Shown one piece after another: positions 11,323 through 23,820 of a stretch of 64,000 nt of DNA. This stretch comes from Istiophorus platypterus. Its lineage: Eukaryota > Chordata > Actinopteri > Istiophoriformes > Istiophoridae. The position numbers and the translations under genes were made by a program. Position 1 is the first letter of the stretch. Each line of letters begins with the position of its first letter. Below the pieces are notes generated by a model, which saw only the letters and a program-made list of their open reading frames with translations, was not told the origin of the DNA and searched no databases. The DNA lies in the NCBI GenBank assembly GCA_016859345.1, contig CM029124.1:14512980-14576979 (forward strand), read 5' to 3'.

Positions 11323-12589
11323 TATGCTTGTCTTTCCATAACATCATCCCGGGGCAGATAATAATTGGGTAGTAAATAAAAGATGTGATCTCCTCCTGTT
11401 GCTGAATGCAACCAGATTTTCCTGTGACAACAGCAGAAGACCATGGGCAGAGCTGGAGGACTCATGGTGTCATGGACTTGCCTCCTTCTAGCTGAAAAGG
11501 TGAGGGATGGGATGACATAAAGTGATGTTTACCATGTAGCTGTATGAATAACAATGAACATGGCCTGTGAGAAAGTATAACATGACTTGGTCAACTGACC
11601 ACAAACTTAACTACTAAGTGAGACATTTGAATGTTGGAGAACTTGTCAGTGCTATGTACAAACTGTATGATGGAGACACCCAGCAAAGGGCTGAACCCAA
11701 TAACACTTTCTTAGTGATGCAAATCAAGTGTTAATTAGACCTCAGGTTTTTGAAGTTTTAATTCTAAACTTCACTTGTTTTGAATCCATTGTGGTGGTGT
11801 ACAGAAGCAAAGTGATTCAAATTGTGTCACTGTCCAAATACTTATGTATCTGTATGTGCAGAGTTTGATCATTTGAAGGCTGTTTTCACATTAATCTCCT
11901 GAAGAGAGAAGGTTTTAGTCAGGTTAGCTGAAATCACAGTTTAAGGCTTGTATGTCAAGGTAATTTTGAAACATCACAACTACTTTTTGATTCTTTTCCA
12001 ATTTACACAAGTGTGATATGTAAACTTGAAGTCTCCTGTGCACATCATTCACTGAGAACGGATTTAATCAGAAGACATCTTGTCCATCCATCGAACTTCT
12101 AATGTAAACAACATTTGCATATTGTGCAGCGGGAGCAGATGTATCTGATCATCCAACGAGGTGTTTTAAACCCAAACCAGACACAGGTTGTAGATGTCTG
12201 GAGCAGCTCTGCCTGTTAAATGACAAGCGAAGCAGTCAGCTGTGACTCACTCTGACATCTTCGCGGAGATAATGATGAAATATCCCAAAGACTGTTCACA
12301 GCTGAAATCCCTTTTGTCGCTAACATGTTCACCAGTGTCAACTGTTACAGACAGCGACCAGCTAACACAGCTCCTGCTTGTTAGAGTAAAAACCTGCAGC
12401 CCGCATCCTTAACCACCAGGTTATTGCCATCATATTTGTCATGTTTGGTTCATACACCGTTAAAATCAGCTGGGGGAAAGCTAGTGTAACGATAACTTAG
12501 CGCTAAATATCATTAACTCTTGATGTAGTTCGCATTGAAGATGGGTCCGGTGGTTTTGCCTGAGCTAATACTGAACCTTAGCTAATGCG

Positions 12590-12955
12590 TGGTAATAAAA
12601 CATCAACGAGCGCTTCGTTAGCAAACGTGGTACAATTAACGCCGATTGCGTCGCGGCGCTGGTGGTCGGCCCAGCTGCTGCCCAAAACATCGGGGCTCGA
12701 CTGTCTCCTGACCCACGGAAAATAAAACCGACGAGCGGCGGACGACACTCACCGTCCTCGCCTCGGGTCGACAACGACGCATAACACGGCCTCCGCGGTC
12801 GAAGCTCAACAAATGGCCGGGCGCGACGTCCCGTGTGTCCGGGAGAAGACGGCGTCTACACCGACCGAGGGGCAGCATCCATGATACCCGAGCTGGGCCC
12901 CGACGGTCGCGGAGCCCGTTGAAATCTCGCGATGCCGTGAGAACCGTCTGCAGGG
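12590..12955 (-). promoter_or_regulatory. cilk1: CpG-rich cilk1 promoter and untranslated exon 1
   Basis: CpG-rich block upstream of the cilk1 coding exons. On the minus strand a strong donor GTGAGT follows position 12753, fitting an untranslated first exon of roughly 12753-12950 that splices to the acceptor at 11492-11493. Open frames here are CpG artefacts. The start site is inferred, not seen. Confidence 0.55.
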
Positions 12956-12959
12956 TCAT

Positions 12960-14690
12960 TATAACAAATCTCGGCTGGCGTAAAATGACTATTTAAAGAT
13001 AGTTAATGGGATTTTCTTTTCGCTTTTGCCTTAAATATTACACGTGTGCAGACATACGCTTTGATCAGTAAAGATTGACGTGGAAGTAAAACTGATTCAC
13101 TGATTCATAAACAAATAAAACACATGCGTTGGGGGGGGGGGGGCTAGTAATGAGACTCGTTCATAACACAGAAATGATTTTTTTTTGAAAAGCACGAAAT
13201 TTAAAAAATACTGCGCCACTTTCTTGGTGGAAGTGAGTGACTGTTAATCTTGTTTTCCATTCGTCTTCTCTGCTCCGATCTCAAACCTACAGTGAAGAAG
13301 AAGGTTCAAAAATGTTTTACAGTGCCATAAAGAAAATTAATTTATAGTCCACAAGCACGCTAGTGGTGTAGAAAGTAAACATATGTAATGTTACCATGGA
13401 GAAATAAGTTCTGCTTTGCAAAATTCACAATAGAAAACCAAAACAGATAGCAGAAGAATATACTAACTAACTAGTCTGGAACTAGTTTCAAACCACCAAT
13501 GGATAATAATGGTATTTAAATGTTAAATTGTTGATTAAATTAAAAGTATTTTAATAGATTGAGTCCTTTATTTTTAATTTTTGCCTATTGTCGTGCTTTG
13601 AAATAAGGACTATCAAAAGGGACATTTTCTTGCAAAAAACGTGGTTTCCCAAAATTGACCTTTGAATATATGTTTTTATTATCTTAACAGTAATGCACTG
13701 TACACTGGCAAAAAAAACCCCAAACTGTTTCAAAAGTACAGTAAAAACAAAAAACAAAAACAATTCACAATGCCCCCTCTGAAAGGTAGTGGTGTACGTT
13801 TGAACTGTTACAAAATGAAAGTACCATTACATCAAACTTGGACAGTTTTTTGTTGTTTTTTTTAATGAGGCTGAGCAGGTAAGGAATGTCTCCACACCGT
13901 GGTTTGAAAAGCTGTTCAAAGAAGAGGTAGGCCTGTTAGGAACAATTTGATAATCAATTAATAATTTAATAATAACAAGAAGAATAAGAACTTCCACTTC
14001 AGCCTTACAAACATAGCCTTCTTGGAACCCTAAGGGGAGGTTCACTACAGGCTATATATAGGTTTTACAGAAATAACCATCTGGGAGCCTAGAACCTCTA
14101 CAGTTGCAGAGGAGGAGGAACTATTTTGGGCGCTCCTGGTTCCAGATTTAAAAGTTGTCATTCATTTTCCCCGTAAGAATATTACCTTATTCACAGCTGA
14201 ATCAGCACAAAACTCTCCCTAAACCTCCAGTACAAATGATTAACAAATCCATTAGAGAATATCCGGGCCTGCATACATAAAAAGTTCAAGTTAGGCATTA
14301 ACTATGACGTCTATGGTGCATTTCAGCGAGATAGTGACCACTGGCCACTAATGCAAGATAAAGACAATGGAAAACTGAAAACACAGTCTTTTAGATTTGC
14401 ATTTGCACTGGTTCAAGCCTCTGATTGTAGGGCCGTTAAATCATTATTTCTGTGTTAAATTATATTAAGGATGCTGTTTAAAGAAAAAAAACACTTCATT
14501 TAATTACATATAATCATTTATTCATGTACTAATTTCAGCTTTTATCTATGTATCCTTTTTTTATTTCTAATTGGAATATGTAAGGATCCATTCGTTTCCT
14601 TGTTCATTCAAGTATTATTTATCCATTGATAGATTGATAGAAGCCTTTTTTTTTCTGGCCTCCGCACGTAGACTCAAAGAGGACATAGAT
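12960..14690. other. Intergenic gap between cilk1 and fbxo9 promoters
   Basis: AT-rich DNA with a G-run near 13131-13143 and no recognisable gene, RNA or large repeat. It separates the two CpG-rich promoter blocks of the head-to-head pair. Confidence 0.6.
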
Positions 14691-15190
14691 TTAAACGTGG
14701 CCTCCGTAGCGAGGTGACTCTCGTAGTGGGGTTAAAAGTTGTTTTTGTCCGACACGTGTGCGGATTTAAACAACCTCCCCCCGGATCTGATCGGATCGGA
14801 TCGGACGGGCTCGGACCGCGGGGCGCCGCTCGTCGCCGGGCCGCCGTCCGGACTCGACACGTCCCGACTTCCTGTGAGGCTCCGGGCCGCTCGGCGAGAT
14901 GGCTGCGTTCCTGCGAGCCCGTAAATATGTCCGTTGCGTCGTCCGTTTCTCCGACCGTGAACTGTAAAACGCCATTGTTTACCGCGTCTGGAGATAAAGG
15001 GAAGACCCCGTCGACCGAGCCGTCATGGTGGGTCGCCCTGCTTTTACCTGTTATTCGCGGAGAAAAACCAGTTAGCCAGCCAGCTAACTAGCCAGCTAGC
15101 CAGCTAGCTAACGTAGCTAACGCTACCTGCCTCCCGTCTCTACCTGTGGTTCACGGTGATCGACGTGTCTCTAAATAACAGCCGGTTACC
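14690..15190 (+). promoter_or_regulatory. fbxo9: CpG-rich fbxo9 promoter region
   Basis: CpG-rich stretch 200-700 bp upstream of the fbxo9 start codon. It contains a short GATCG-type repeat (about 14785-14805) and an imperfect AGCTAGCC/AGCTAAC array at 15070-15127. The fbxo9 leader probably begins inside it; no TATA box stands out. Confidence 0.5.
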
Positions 15191-15377
15191 GAGCGATAAC
15201 TCGTCTTGTGACCACAATTTCGATTTTCTACGACTATTTAATTCAGGATATAATTCAGTTAACTGTAGCACCACGTAGTGTTTTGCTACGCAAGGTTGTT
15301 TTCGTCTGCTCCTTGCAGTGCAGACAGTTTGTGTTTTATCAGTTAAGTGATCAAGTTTTGTTGAAAAGTGCAGAAAA

Positions 15378-18300
15378 ATGGCCCCAGTAAGTACATACAT
15401 CTAATTTTTGAGGTTTTGGATTATCAGCAATGAGGCATTCATGTGTGAACGGTATTATATGTGACAGCTGGTTAGCGAGGGGTTAATTTTCAATACTTAT
15501 ATAAAGCTGCAACTAACACCTGTTTTCATTATGGGATAATCTGCCGATTATTTTCTTGATTGAGCTTAAAAATTGTGAGAAGTGCAACTCAGTATTACCC
15601 AGAGCCCAAAGTGAGAACTTTTAACATTTCTGGTTTTGTCAGCCAATAGTTTTGTAATTGTAATTTTTCAAATAATTTTCGAAGGATAACGAAGTCGATT
15701 ATTCAACTGATCGTTTCAGCTCTGCTTGTATACATAGTACATTTAGGTAGTTTCCTCTTTAAGGACAAATCCCATATAATTAGCTCTTCATATGTTTTGT
15801 ATGTTAAATCTGAACCTGTAAATTAATGTAGTGTTTTAAAGCGTATAATGTTTCTCTTCGAAATGTTGTGGGGTAGAAGTATAAAGTAACCTCAAAAGAA
15901 AGTACATAGGTAAAATACAAGTACCTTGAATTTGTGCTCAAAAAGTTACTTGAGTAAATATATTTAGTTACATTCAGGCTGTGCAAAAGGCAACAAAAAC
16001 GATGTGCAATACAGATAACAAAACAAAAAGGTAAAAAAAGAAAATTCATAAAATATGCTGCTTTATTTGATAGTCTGAATTCACTTTGGGAGTCTCATCT
16101 TCAAGAAAACACAGCGAAACCAAAATCTAAACAAATCCCCAAAGAACACGTATAACAGGTTTCGAGGACAAGCAGCTTATTCTATGAATTTAAGTTATTC
16201 ATTTCTTTCTTGCACAGGCTGAAGAAAATACAGATATTGGAGGTACAGTAGAGGATGAAGATGAAGGTGCAGGTGATCAAAACCTTCAGGTGAGAAATCA
16301 TGATTATTATTTTTGTTTCAAATTTCCAAATTATTGACTGTATTAATGGCAACTGTACCTTTAGCTCAACCCTTCAAGACATGAGAATAATAATCTTTGC
16401 TCTGATATGCTGGTTTACTACTTGATTCTATTATTCTTATTTGTTTATTGCTCTGCTAAACTGTTAACAGCGTGTTGCGTTAAAAGCGAATGTATGCTCA
16501 CTCAGCCTACCTTGTATACATAGATAAAGGTTTACAAAAATAATGTGCTCATGAAGACTCAGAGGAAGTTTTACGCAGTTGCAATTCAGACACAGTTCTT
16601 GATTAAAATCCTGCTGTTAGAGTAAGACTGAGGAACAATGAAGCTGAAGACTTTTTTGGCACTCGGCAACTTTTTAATTGAATTGCAGCTGGAGCTCAAT
16701 GCGTTCAGAGCTCAGTGGATGTCTGAACTCAAACCGACCTCTGGAGCAAGTGGAACAAGTGACCGACTGCTGCGGGCAAAAGGTCTGAGAAGGACGCAAG
16801 ACATTGCTCGGGAGGAGAAAGTAAGTTGTGAAATTATTTCTTCAGGCTGATGTCCATTTATTGTAGAGTGCTGTCACTGAAATTTACCGTGCTGCTGAAT
16901 GACTGATGTGAGACATCCTCCCTCAGGCCGCAGAGCTGTTCTTGAGAGCTGTTCAGGAAGAGCAGAGTGGAGCTGTTTATGAGGGTACGTTTGACAAATA
17001 TATATGGTGATCAAAATCACGAGTTAATGAATGAAATATTAGGTTAAACACAAAAAAATTGGATTGCTTAGAAACCAACAGAAATGCCATAGTTATTTCA
17101 TAGACTAAACTTGTGTAAACTTCTACATTATTCCAAATTTTAAATAATACAACCATTTCTAACCATAAGTCATTTCCTAGGATGAAACTTGAATGATTTC
17201 AACAATTAGGAGGACATACCCATTGACAGTAACTGAGCATGTTTGATATACACCCATATAGTTTTGTTAATTCTGTATGAGAAACCAAAACAGGGGATTG
17301 AATTTCTGAAGCACTTTAGTTTCATTTTCTTCTCTATGTTTAATTTGACATCTTCACTTGTAGCTATCAAGTTCTATCGCATGGCTATGCAGCTGGTGCC
17401 TGACATTGAGTTTAAAATCAACTACAGCCGTCCTCCTGATGCAGACCGAGTTGGAGGAAACTAGTAAGTTGCTTTTTCATTATCTTCCTTCTTAGACACT
17501 AAAAGGTGTTTGTCGCAACTTTGCTTTAAAAATAAAGCGCCGTCATGGCAGAGAATTACTGGGAATTACACCTTGGGAATTATTGAATGGCTGATTCCAA
17601 ATGTCCACCCTCCAGACTTAAGGACTGAGCCCATGCAGGCTCTAGTTGTACGTACCGTGACATGCTCCCTGAAATTACATGAAGGCTATATAAGATGCTG
17701 ATAGACAGGCGAATAGGCTACACACATTGAAATACAGAAATATTTGTAAATATGGACCACACTATGGCTGAATAGACTGAGTATTACTTACATTGGAAGA
17801 CCCCTTTTTTGCGTTTAAGCCAATTTTTATATGTATATTAGATTCATTCATCATAACACTCCATAGCTTTTCCAGGCTACCATTACTTATGGACTACAAT
17901 AATGAAAATGCATTTTGATTACCTTTTACAGCCTATAGTTCTGTACATTTTTAAACTGAAAATACCATATTTCACTTTTGTAGTTTGGAGGACCAAGATG
18001 TTGATGGTGAGATTGAGGATCTACTTGCCTACTTTGAGCAGCAGCTCACTCTGGAAAGCTCATTTCCAAAGATCTGCACTCCTGAGTTGGAAATGACTCA
18101 GATGCACATTTCAGGTTAAAAAAAAAAAGAAAAAAAAAGTAATTTTGTTGGATTGTAGACCTGTCTAATCTCAATACTGACTTTTATTCATTATGACTGA
18201 TTTTTTCCCCCTTTTTTTATTTTATTTATTTATTCTTTTCCTTCTGACTTTAGCCTTGCCCCGGGAAATCCTGATGTACATATTTCGATGGGTTGTGTCA

Positions 18301-20999
18301 AGTGATGTGGACATGCGAGCCCTTGAGCAGCTCTCTCTGGTTTGCCGAGGGTTTTATATTTGTGCAAGGTCAGCTCCACTGTCATAACAGATCAGATATG
18401 TGCCAGCTTGTTTGTTAACAGCTTGCTTTTCTCAGGGTTTTGCCTTGCAAAATTGTTGACTAGAGATTGGGCAATTAGGAATCTCACATTGTTGATAGAC
18501 TGTAGATTAAGTGATTATAAGACAGTTATTTCTGGTGTTTGGTTCACTCAGTCTTATTATTATTATTATTATTATTACAATTTTTTTTCCCCACTTTAAA
18601 TACCTTTCTAGGGACCCTGAGATTTGGCGTTCAGCCTGTTTACGAGTCTGGGGGCGGAACTGCACCAAACTTGTACCGTTCAAATCCTGGAGGGAGATGT
18701 TTCTGCGAAGACCACGTGTCCGTTTTGATGGTATTAAAATATTTTTTCAATTAGAAATCTAGGACCATTGATGATAATTTATATTTCTCAACACCTATCA
18801 GTCCATCAAACTGTGCATCATAAATTCAGGTGCAACATTTTGAGTGCTCTTAAGACATACCTACCTGTTCCTAAGATTCAGCACACTGTAACCCCTGCAG
18901 TGTCGGGGTTATTAGAGGCACTGGAGCATTTCATTTGATAACTGCAGAAATCTGAAAAAGTTCCAGCTTGTACAATGTAACACCATTAGGCTTACGCTTT
19001 GTTTCAATTCACAAAAAAAACAAAATGTGTGAAAATACTGCTTCCTGTGTGGCAGCTGTTTTCTGAAAAGACTTTACTGGCACTTTGTTGATCAGCGTTA
19101 TGGAAGTTTTACCAACCAGACATGTGCATATAATATGTCTGAGATGCAAGCTTTAAGATAATTGTTATTTGCACAAAAGCAATAGCTCTAAAGCCAAATT
19201 TCTGAAATTGCCAGATCCACAACTGGATAAATATTGCCAGTTGATACAATATTGGGCTGATCTTGATATTGCTTCTAAAAGATAACACTGGCCAGTGCTA
19301 CTGCCAGTGTACTGATGAATCAGTTTTCTATTGTTACTTATCTGCAGTTAACTGGTGCTGAACTTTCCATTCATCTAATTTTCACAGGTGTCTATATCAG
19401 CAAGACATCATACATTCGTCAAGGAGAAGAATCACTGGATGGATTTTACAGGGCTTGGCACCACGTTGAGTACTACAGGTAGATGTTTGACTTAAATCAC
19501 TTCCTTTTGATTTTCAGTTGTACAAATATGTACAGAAGCCCTGAGAGGCAAGTGGAAAGAAACTTTGTAATTGAAGGGGTTAGGTATAGGGCTTTCACCC
19601 AGGACAGAGGTTTTGTTGGTTTGTTTGGTTATTTATTCATTTGAAATAAGTTAACTTTTGTTTGTTTGTTGGTTTTTATACATATATGGCTTTCTGCTAA
19701 AATAGGAACATGAATGCCTTTAGTCCTATTCAGACTGGGATAGTGTTGCACCTCAGCCTCTTGTGGCTGAAGTGAATATTACAAAAACAAACACTTAAAA
19801 AAATCCAGACTATTTTTTTTGTCAAACAGTTGCTTTTTTGTTTGTTCTGTAAATATCAGAGCTAAGTGTTGACATTTTTATTACAGGTACCTCCGGTTCT
19901 TCCCTGATGGCCACGTCATCATGCTGACAACCCCTGAGGACCCTCTGTCTGTCGTCCCTCGCTTGCGTACAAGGAACACCAGGTCCACCCTCTATGTTTT
20001 TATAAACTCAGTTCTCAGCTAGAATGGACATTGGAATATGAGGAATAATTTCCCATGTTGAGTGCCAGCAAATTGTTGCACAATTGTTGAATTTTGTTTC
20101 ATTTCACAGAATGGATTCTGTTCTGCTTGGTCATTTCCGTCTGTCACAGGAGACAGACAATCAAACCAAAGTTTTTGCTGTTGTCTGCAAGAAAAAAGAG
20201 GAGGTGAGAATAAGTTTGGAACACTGTGGATGGAGGAAATAGTAAGAGGCCATTGCACATTATTAAAAGCAGTACAGATGAGGTTTTGTCTTGATTTCTG
20301 AAAAGCTAGGTAAAGTGACATTTTAACAATGCCAGCAATTTAATTTTTTTTTTTTGTAACAACTGCAGGTTGTTCTGGGATGAGAGCAGGACAGAATTTT
20401 ATTTATTTATTTTTTTAATTGCCTAATGTGTAATACAAATTAAATAGCTCATAAGGGAAACTAATTTCCCCCAGGAAAATACAAAAGATTGAAAATATCA
20501 TATGAAAAAATTACTATCTCATACTCCTAATTTTGATTTACCATTACAGCATTTTTAGTATTTTGTTGAAATGGGCCTCTGTACTATATAAATTTACAAG
20601 TCAGATAAAAGGAAAGAAATATTGTGACTTGAAATGTGTTTTATTTTCTAACAGAAAGCGACCGAGTTTCAAAGGAATCGGTTCTGCAGGCGGAACCCAG
20701 CTTCGGAGGCTGAACACAGCTTCCATGTGGGATTACATCTGTCCTCTGGGGGGCGTCAAAGCTTCAGTAAGCTGGTGTGGATCCACCACTCCTGCCACAT
20801 CACCTACAAGTAAGAAAAAATGAGTAACTCTAGTAGTGCAAAAGACATTTGCTTACCTTCCCTAGGAATTGATATTAATTTTGTTTTTAGGCTGACTGGG
20901 GAAACCGTTGTCACAGCGTTTGACCTGGACAGGATGTACACACCCTTCTTCTTTGCTCGTGTGAAGAGTTTCACTGCTTTCTCCGAGCAGCCTCTTTAA
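15378..20999 (+). CDS. fbxo9: F-box only protein 9
   Basis: Substrate receptor of an SCF (SKP1-CUL1-F-box) ubiquitin ligase; in mammals it acts on TEL2 and TTI1 in the mTOR pathway. 426 residues. Exons: 15378-15386, 16218-16289, 16689-16820, 16927-16984, 17364-17463, 17984-18114, 18254-18368, 18612-18730, 19388-19478, 19887-19982, 20110-20203, 20655-20809, 20891-20999. An acidic N-terminus is followed by a TPR-like helical pair (FLRAVQEEQSGAVYEAIKFY), then the F-box from about residue 168 (LPREILMYIFRWVV ... LSLVCRGFYICARDPEIW). The C-terminal part (YRAWHHVEYYRYLRFFPDG, LRTRNTRMDSVLLG) is conserved to the end FTAFSEQPL. The first coding exon supplies only MAP, chosen because its donor keeps phase with exon 2; an alternative first exon upstream is possible. 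Confidence 0.96.
15880..15975. repeat. Fragment of a dispersed repeat in fbxo9 intron 1
   Basis: Contains the AGTACATAGG...GTACCTTGA and AAAGTTACTTGAGTAAAT words found in the larger element at 29548-29998; the ends are eroded. Confidence 0.45.
18554..18578. repeat. TTA microsatellite in fbxo9 intron 7
   Basis: About eight TTA units next to a T-tract, ahead of the exon 8 acceptor. Confidence 0.9.
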
Positions 21000-21288
21000 G
21001 CGGCACGTGATCTCATGAAGACCACAGCAAAGGTTTAAACAACATTTTAACTAAAAAGAATACTCCTCAGCCTGTTTAATTTGTGCCACAGCTGGATTAT
21101 GTTTTCCCTCATGTTTCCCACACGCAAGCATGTTACGTTTCAGGTTTACATAATAGAATACCACTTATTTTCTGATTTCAGAAATTATGGTAATGTGCTG
21201 AGAGCTAAAATAATTAGCAACCTTTCCTACCAGTTCCAAGAAATGAATGTTCACACTGTTTTTGTTTCATGGTGCACTTTCTCCCTCA

Positions 21289-21294
21289 AATAAA
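21289..21294 (+). terminator. fbxo9: fbxo9 poly(A) signal
   Basis: AATAAA 290 nt after the fbxo9 stop codon, giving a compact 3' UTR. Confidence 0.6.
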
Positions 21295-22589
21295 CAGTGG
21301 TTAACAGAATATGCTCTTGTAATTTAATTTGTTTTGAACAAACAATGTGAATCAAATACTACATAGAAGCACTCTGAGTAAATGTTAGCACGTGTTGTTT
21401 AACCAAAAATAAAATATAAGCTTCTGGGTAGTGACATGTATGCCTGCAGGTTCTCCTTGTTTGAGTTCTTCAACAACTCTTCAGTATGTTATGCTCAATT
21501 GTGTCTCTTGGAAAAAAAGTATACATCTCAGTAAAATTACAGACATTGTCTTACACAACCTCAGTGAAAAGGCATTGCAGATATGATTTCAGTCTCCTAC
21601 ATTTGTCTTGCTGAGGACACCGGGATATAATCCACGTATTACATATTCTGGGAACCAAGCGCGGACAGATCAAACAGGATTTGCAGAGAAAAAAATAATG
21701 AATGTGAAAGATGTATTGGATTAGGCTAAGATGATTTGTGGCTCCATAATTTTAGTTGGTCTTTCAAAATATCCTAAAGAAACTATACACTGTTGCAAAT
21801 CCTAAATTAAAATGTTAAGTAAATCCTAAAATAAGTTGTTTTTTAAACAGCTGTTGTTGCCTTTGCCATGGGTTTTTGGATACGGACACAAATGTGGGGC
21901 AAGACCAGACAATAAAAATAAAGAGCTGAGAGGAGAAAACAAAAGAACAGCTATAATTGTGTGTGTTCATGTTTATAGCCTCTAATTTGAGATAAAGTTT
22001 GAGTTGATTTCCACATGATCACTCCTTGTTTTGATGCTTTCATACATATGTTCTTAGTTTCACTAATCATGTTGAACCTTCATCCGTCACAGGGCTAAAG
22101 CACCTGAAACTAAACTTATTAAAATGTAATTAATGCACAAATTTTTAGTACATTTAAATAGGTTAAATGAAATAAATGGTTGTCTACTCTCAGAAATACA
22201 GTCATTTTAAAAATAGTAATCCATGATTGGAGATGGAGATCAACCGCTGTTAGCAAGATTTCTACTGGTATGACTAAAATCACTTGAGATGCACATTCAG
22301 TCAAATCAGACAAAAGGTTTCTGTATCACCACAGGTCATGTTCATTTCTAGCAAGATCAGCACTGTGATTAAGCCATAGTTTATTTTTTTAAGCTTACAC
22401 AAACATACAGTACATTGCAATCATTGGGAGGATAGTAATGAAAAGAAGGGGGGGTTATATCCGTAAAGCCTCCTGAATACTGACCCAAGAGCAGTAAATA
22501 GCTTATTCACTTACTCATGAGTAGTCTGACTGTTCACCACCCAGGGCAGCATTAGCTAGTCAGTAATAGTTCCTAATATATTTGAACTC

Positions 22590-22635
22590 TTGGCAAGAAA
22601 GCAAATAAGTGACTTTCCCAAAATGTCAAAAAATT
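22590..22635 (-). repeat. Fragment of the fold-back repeat family
   Basis: GGCAAGAAAGCAAATAAG followed by CCCAAAATGTCAAA is the reverse complement of the outer arm of the copies near 33.4 and 34.5 kb. Confidence 0.5.
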
Positions 22636-22823
22636 ACTCATTTAAACGTGCTATGAACTGATGAATTTCACATGCAGTTTTCCCTCGTAACAATTTTGTC
22701 TTTGCTTTACAGTTTGAGCCTGACAAAGGAAATAGTTGCTGCTACAGTGTGTAAGTGGTTGTGTGCTTGATGTGAGATGGACAGTAAGACCTCCCATAGT
22801 CATGCTAAAGAAAGATTATAGTA

Positions 22824-23054
22824 TTAAGTATATATGTATGTATATATATGTATATGTGTATGTATATATGCATGTATGTATATTATATATGTATGTATAT
22901 ATATATGTATATGTGTATGTATGTATGTATGTATATATATGCATGTATGTATATTATATATGTATGTATATATATGTATATGTGTATGTGTGTATGTATA
23001 TTATATATGTATGTATATATGTTTGTGTGTGTGTGTGTGTATATATATATGTAT
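22824..23054. repeat. TATG/TA/TG compound repeat with higher-order units
   Basis: Mixture of TATG, TATA and TGTG words. The landmark TATTATATATGTATG recurs at 22881, 22952 and 22999, showing a longer unit duplicated inside the simple repeat. The tyrosine/cysteine/valine-rich frames through it are artefacts. Confidence 0.9.
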
Positions 23055-23079
23055 GCATGCATGCTGTGATGCTGTTTTC

Positions 23080-23820
23080 AGGGAAAACCGTGACACCATC
23101 ACCCCGCCCACTGTCTCCCTCAGGCCATGGCCTCTGTAAAATCAGTGAGTAAGGCATTGTTTGCATAGTGGCTGGCCAGCAGACACGCCACCAAAGCTCA
23201 CAAACAGTTGCTCTGTCCTCCAAATTGTGGGGCTGGTGTGACACGCAGTATTCCAGTGCATCAAGTCTGTACAGAGTGCTGACGAGGAGGAGGCCAGACT
23301 GATAATACTTAAGTGGAAAGGACGAACTGGGGTAAAGGTGGGGGTTGCTGTCTCAACAAAGATCACTTGCTGGAATTTTTGACTGGAGAGAGAGAGTGAA
23401 ATCACTGGACTTCCTTAGTCAAAGCAGGTGTCGGGAGAGGAGCTGCTCCTGGAACATCTTTTTCAGCTTGCTTCCTTTGAAAGGCAGTATCTTGTTTCTG
23501 TCACTCAGAAAGCTCAGCAGCAGTTCACCAAACATGTGTCTTTACTATACTGGACCAGATGAACCTGATCCACATTGGGTTTCCTCAGTTTACAGTCAAC
23601 ATTGGTCTATTATTACCAAGAATGCCATAAATTCCTCAGGCCTTCGCCCTATCAGTACAAACTTACAAAGAGTTGGGGGCTGCTATCAGGACACAGAAAA
23701 AAGAAAAACTTGTGTAACTGTAAGTGAAAAGACTGGTTTTGATACCTTTGCTGTCGCCTCACATCTTCTCTCCGCTCACAACATCCTGACTTCAACCTCA
23801 GTCCATCAGGAGTGAGCACT
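23080..23820. other. Exon-like patch of unknown nature
   Basis: Less AT-rich than its surroundings and open in several frames. On the plus strand an acceptor-like CTTCCTTAG precedes a 47-codon open frame (23419-23559), and GTGAGTAAGG after position 23143 looks like a strong donor. On the minus strand a frame stays open from 23352 to 22954 and includes LYRLDALEYCVSHQPH. I recognise no family on either strand, and overlapping open frames on both strands argue for chance. It could be a decayed gene, a non-coding RNA exon or the elovl5 3' UTR region. Confidence 0.25.

Noticed and set aside
14897..14925. Alternative fbxo9 start in the CpG block (MAAFLRA followed by a possible donor)
   Set aside because: The donor would leave a phase that does not fit exon 2, unlike the ATG at 15378.
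23345..23815. 156-codon plus-strand frame
   Set aside because: Begins at TTG, has no recognisable motif, and other frames and the opposite strand are also open; kept only as part of the exon-like patch.
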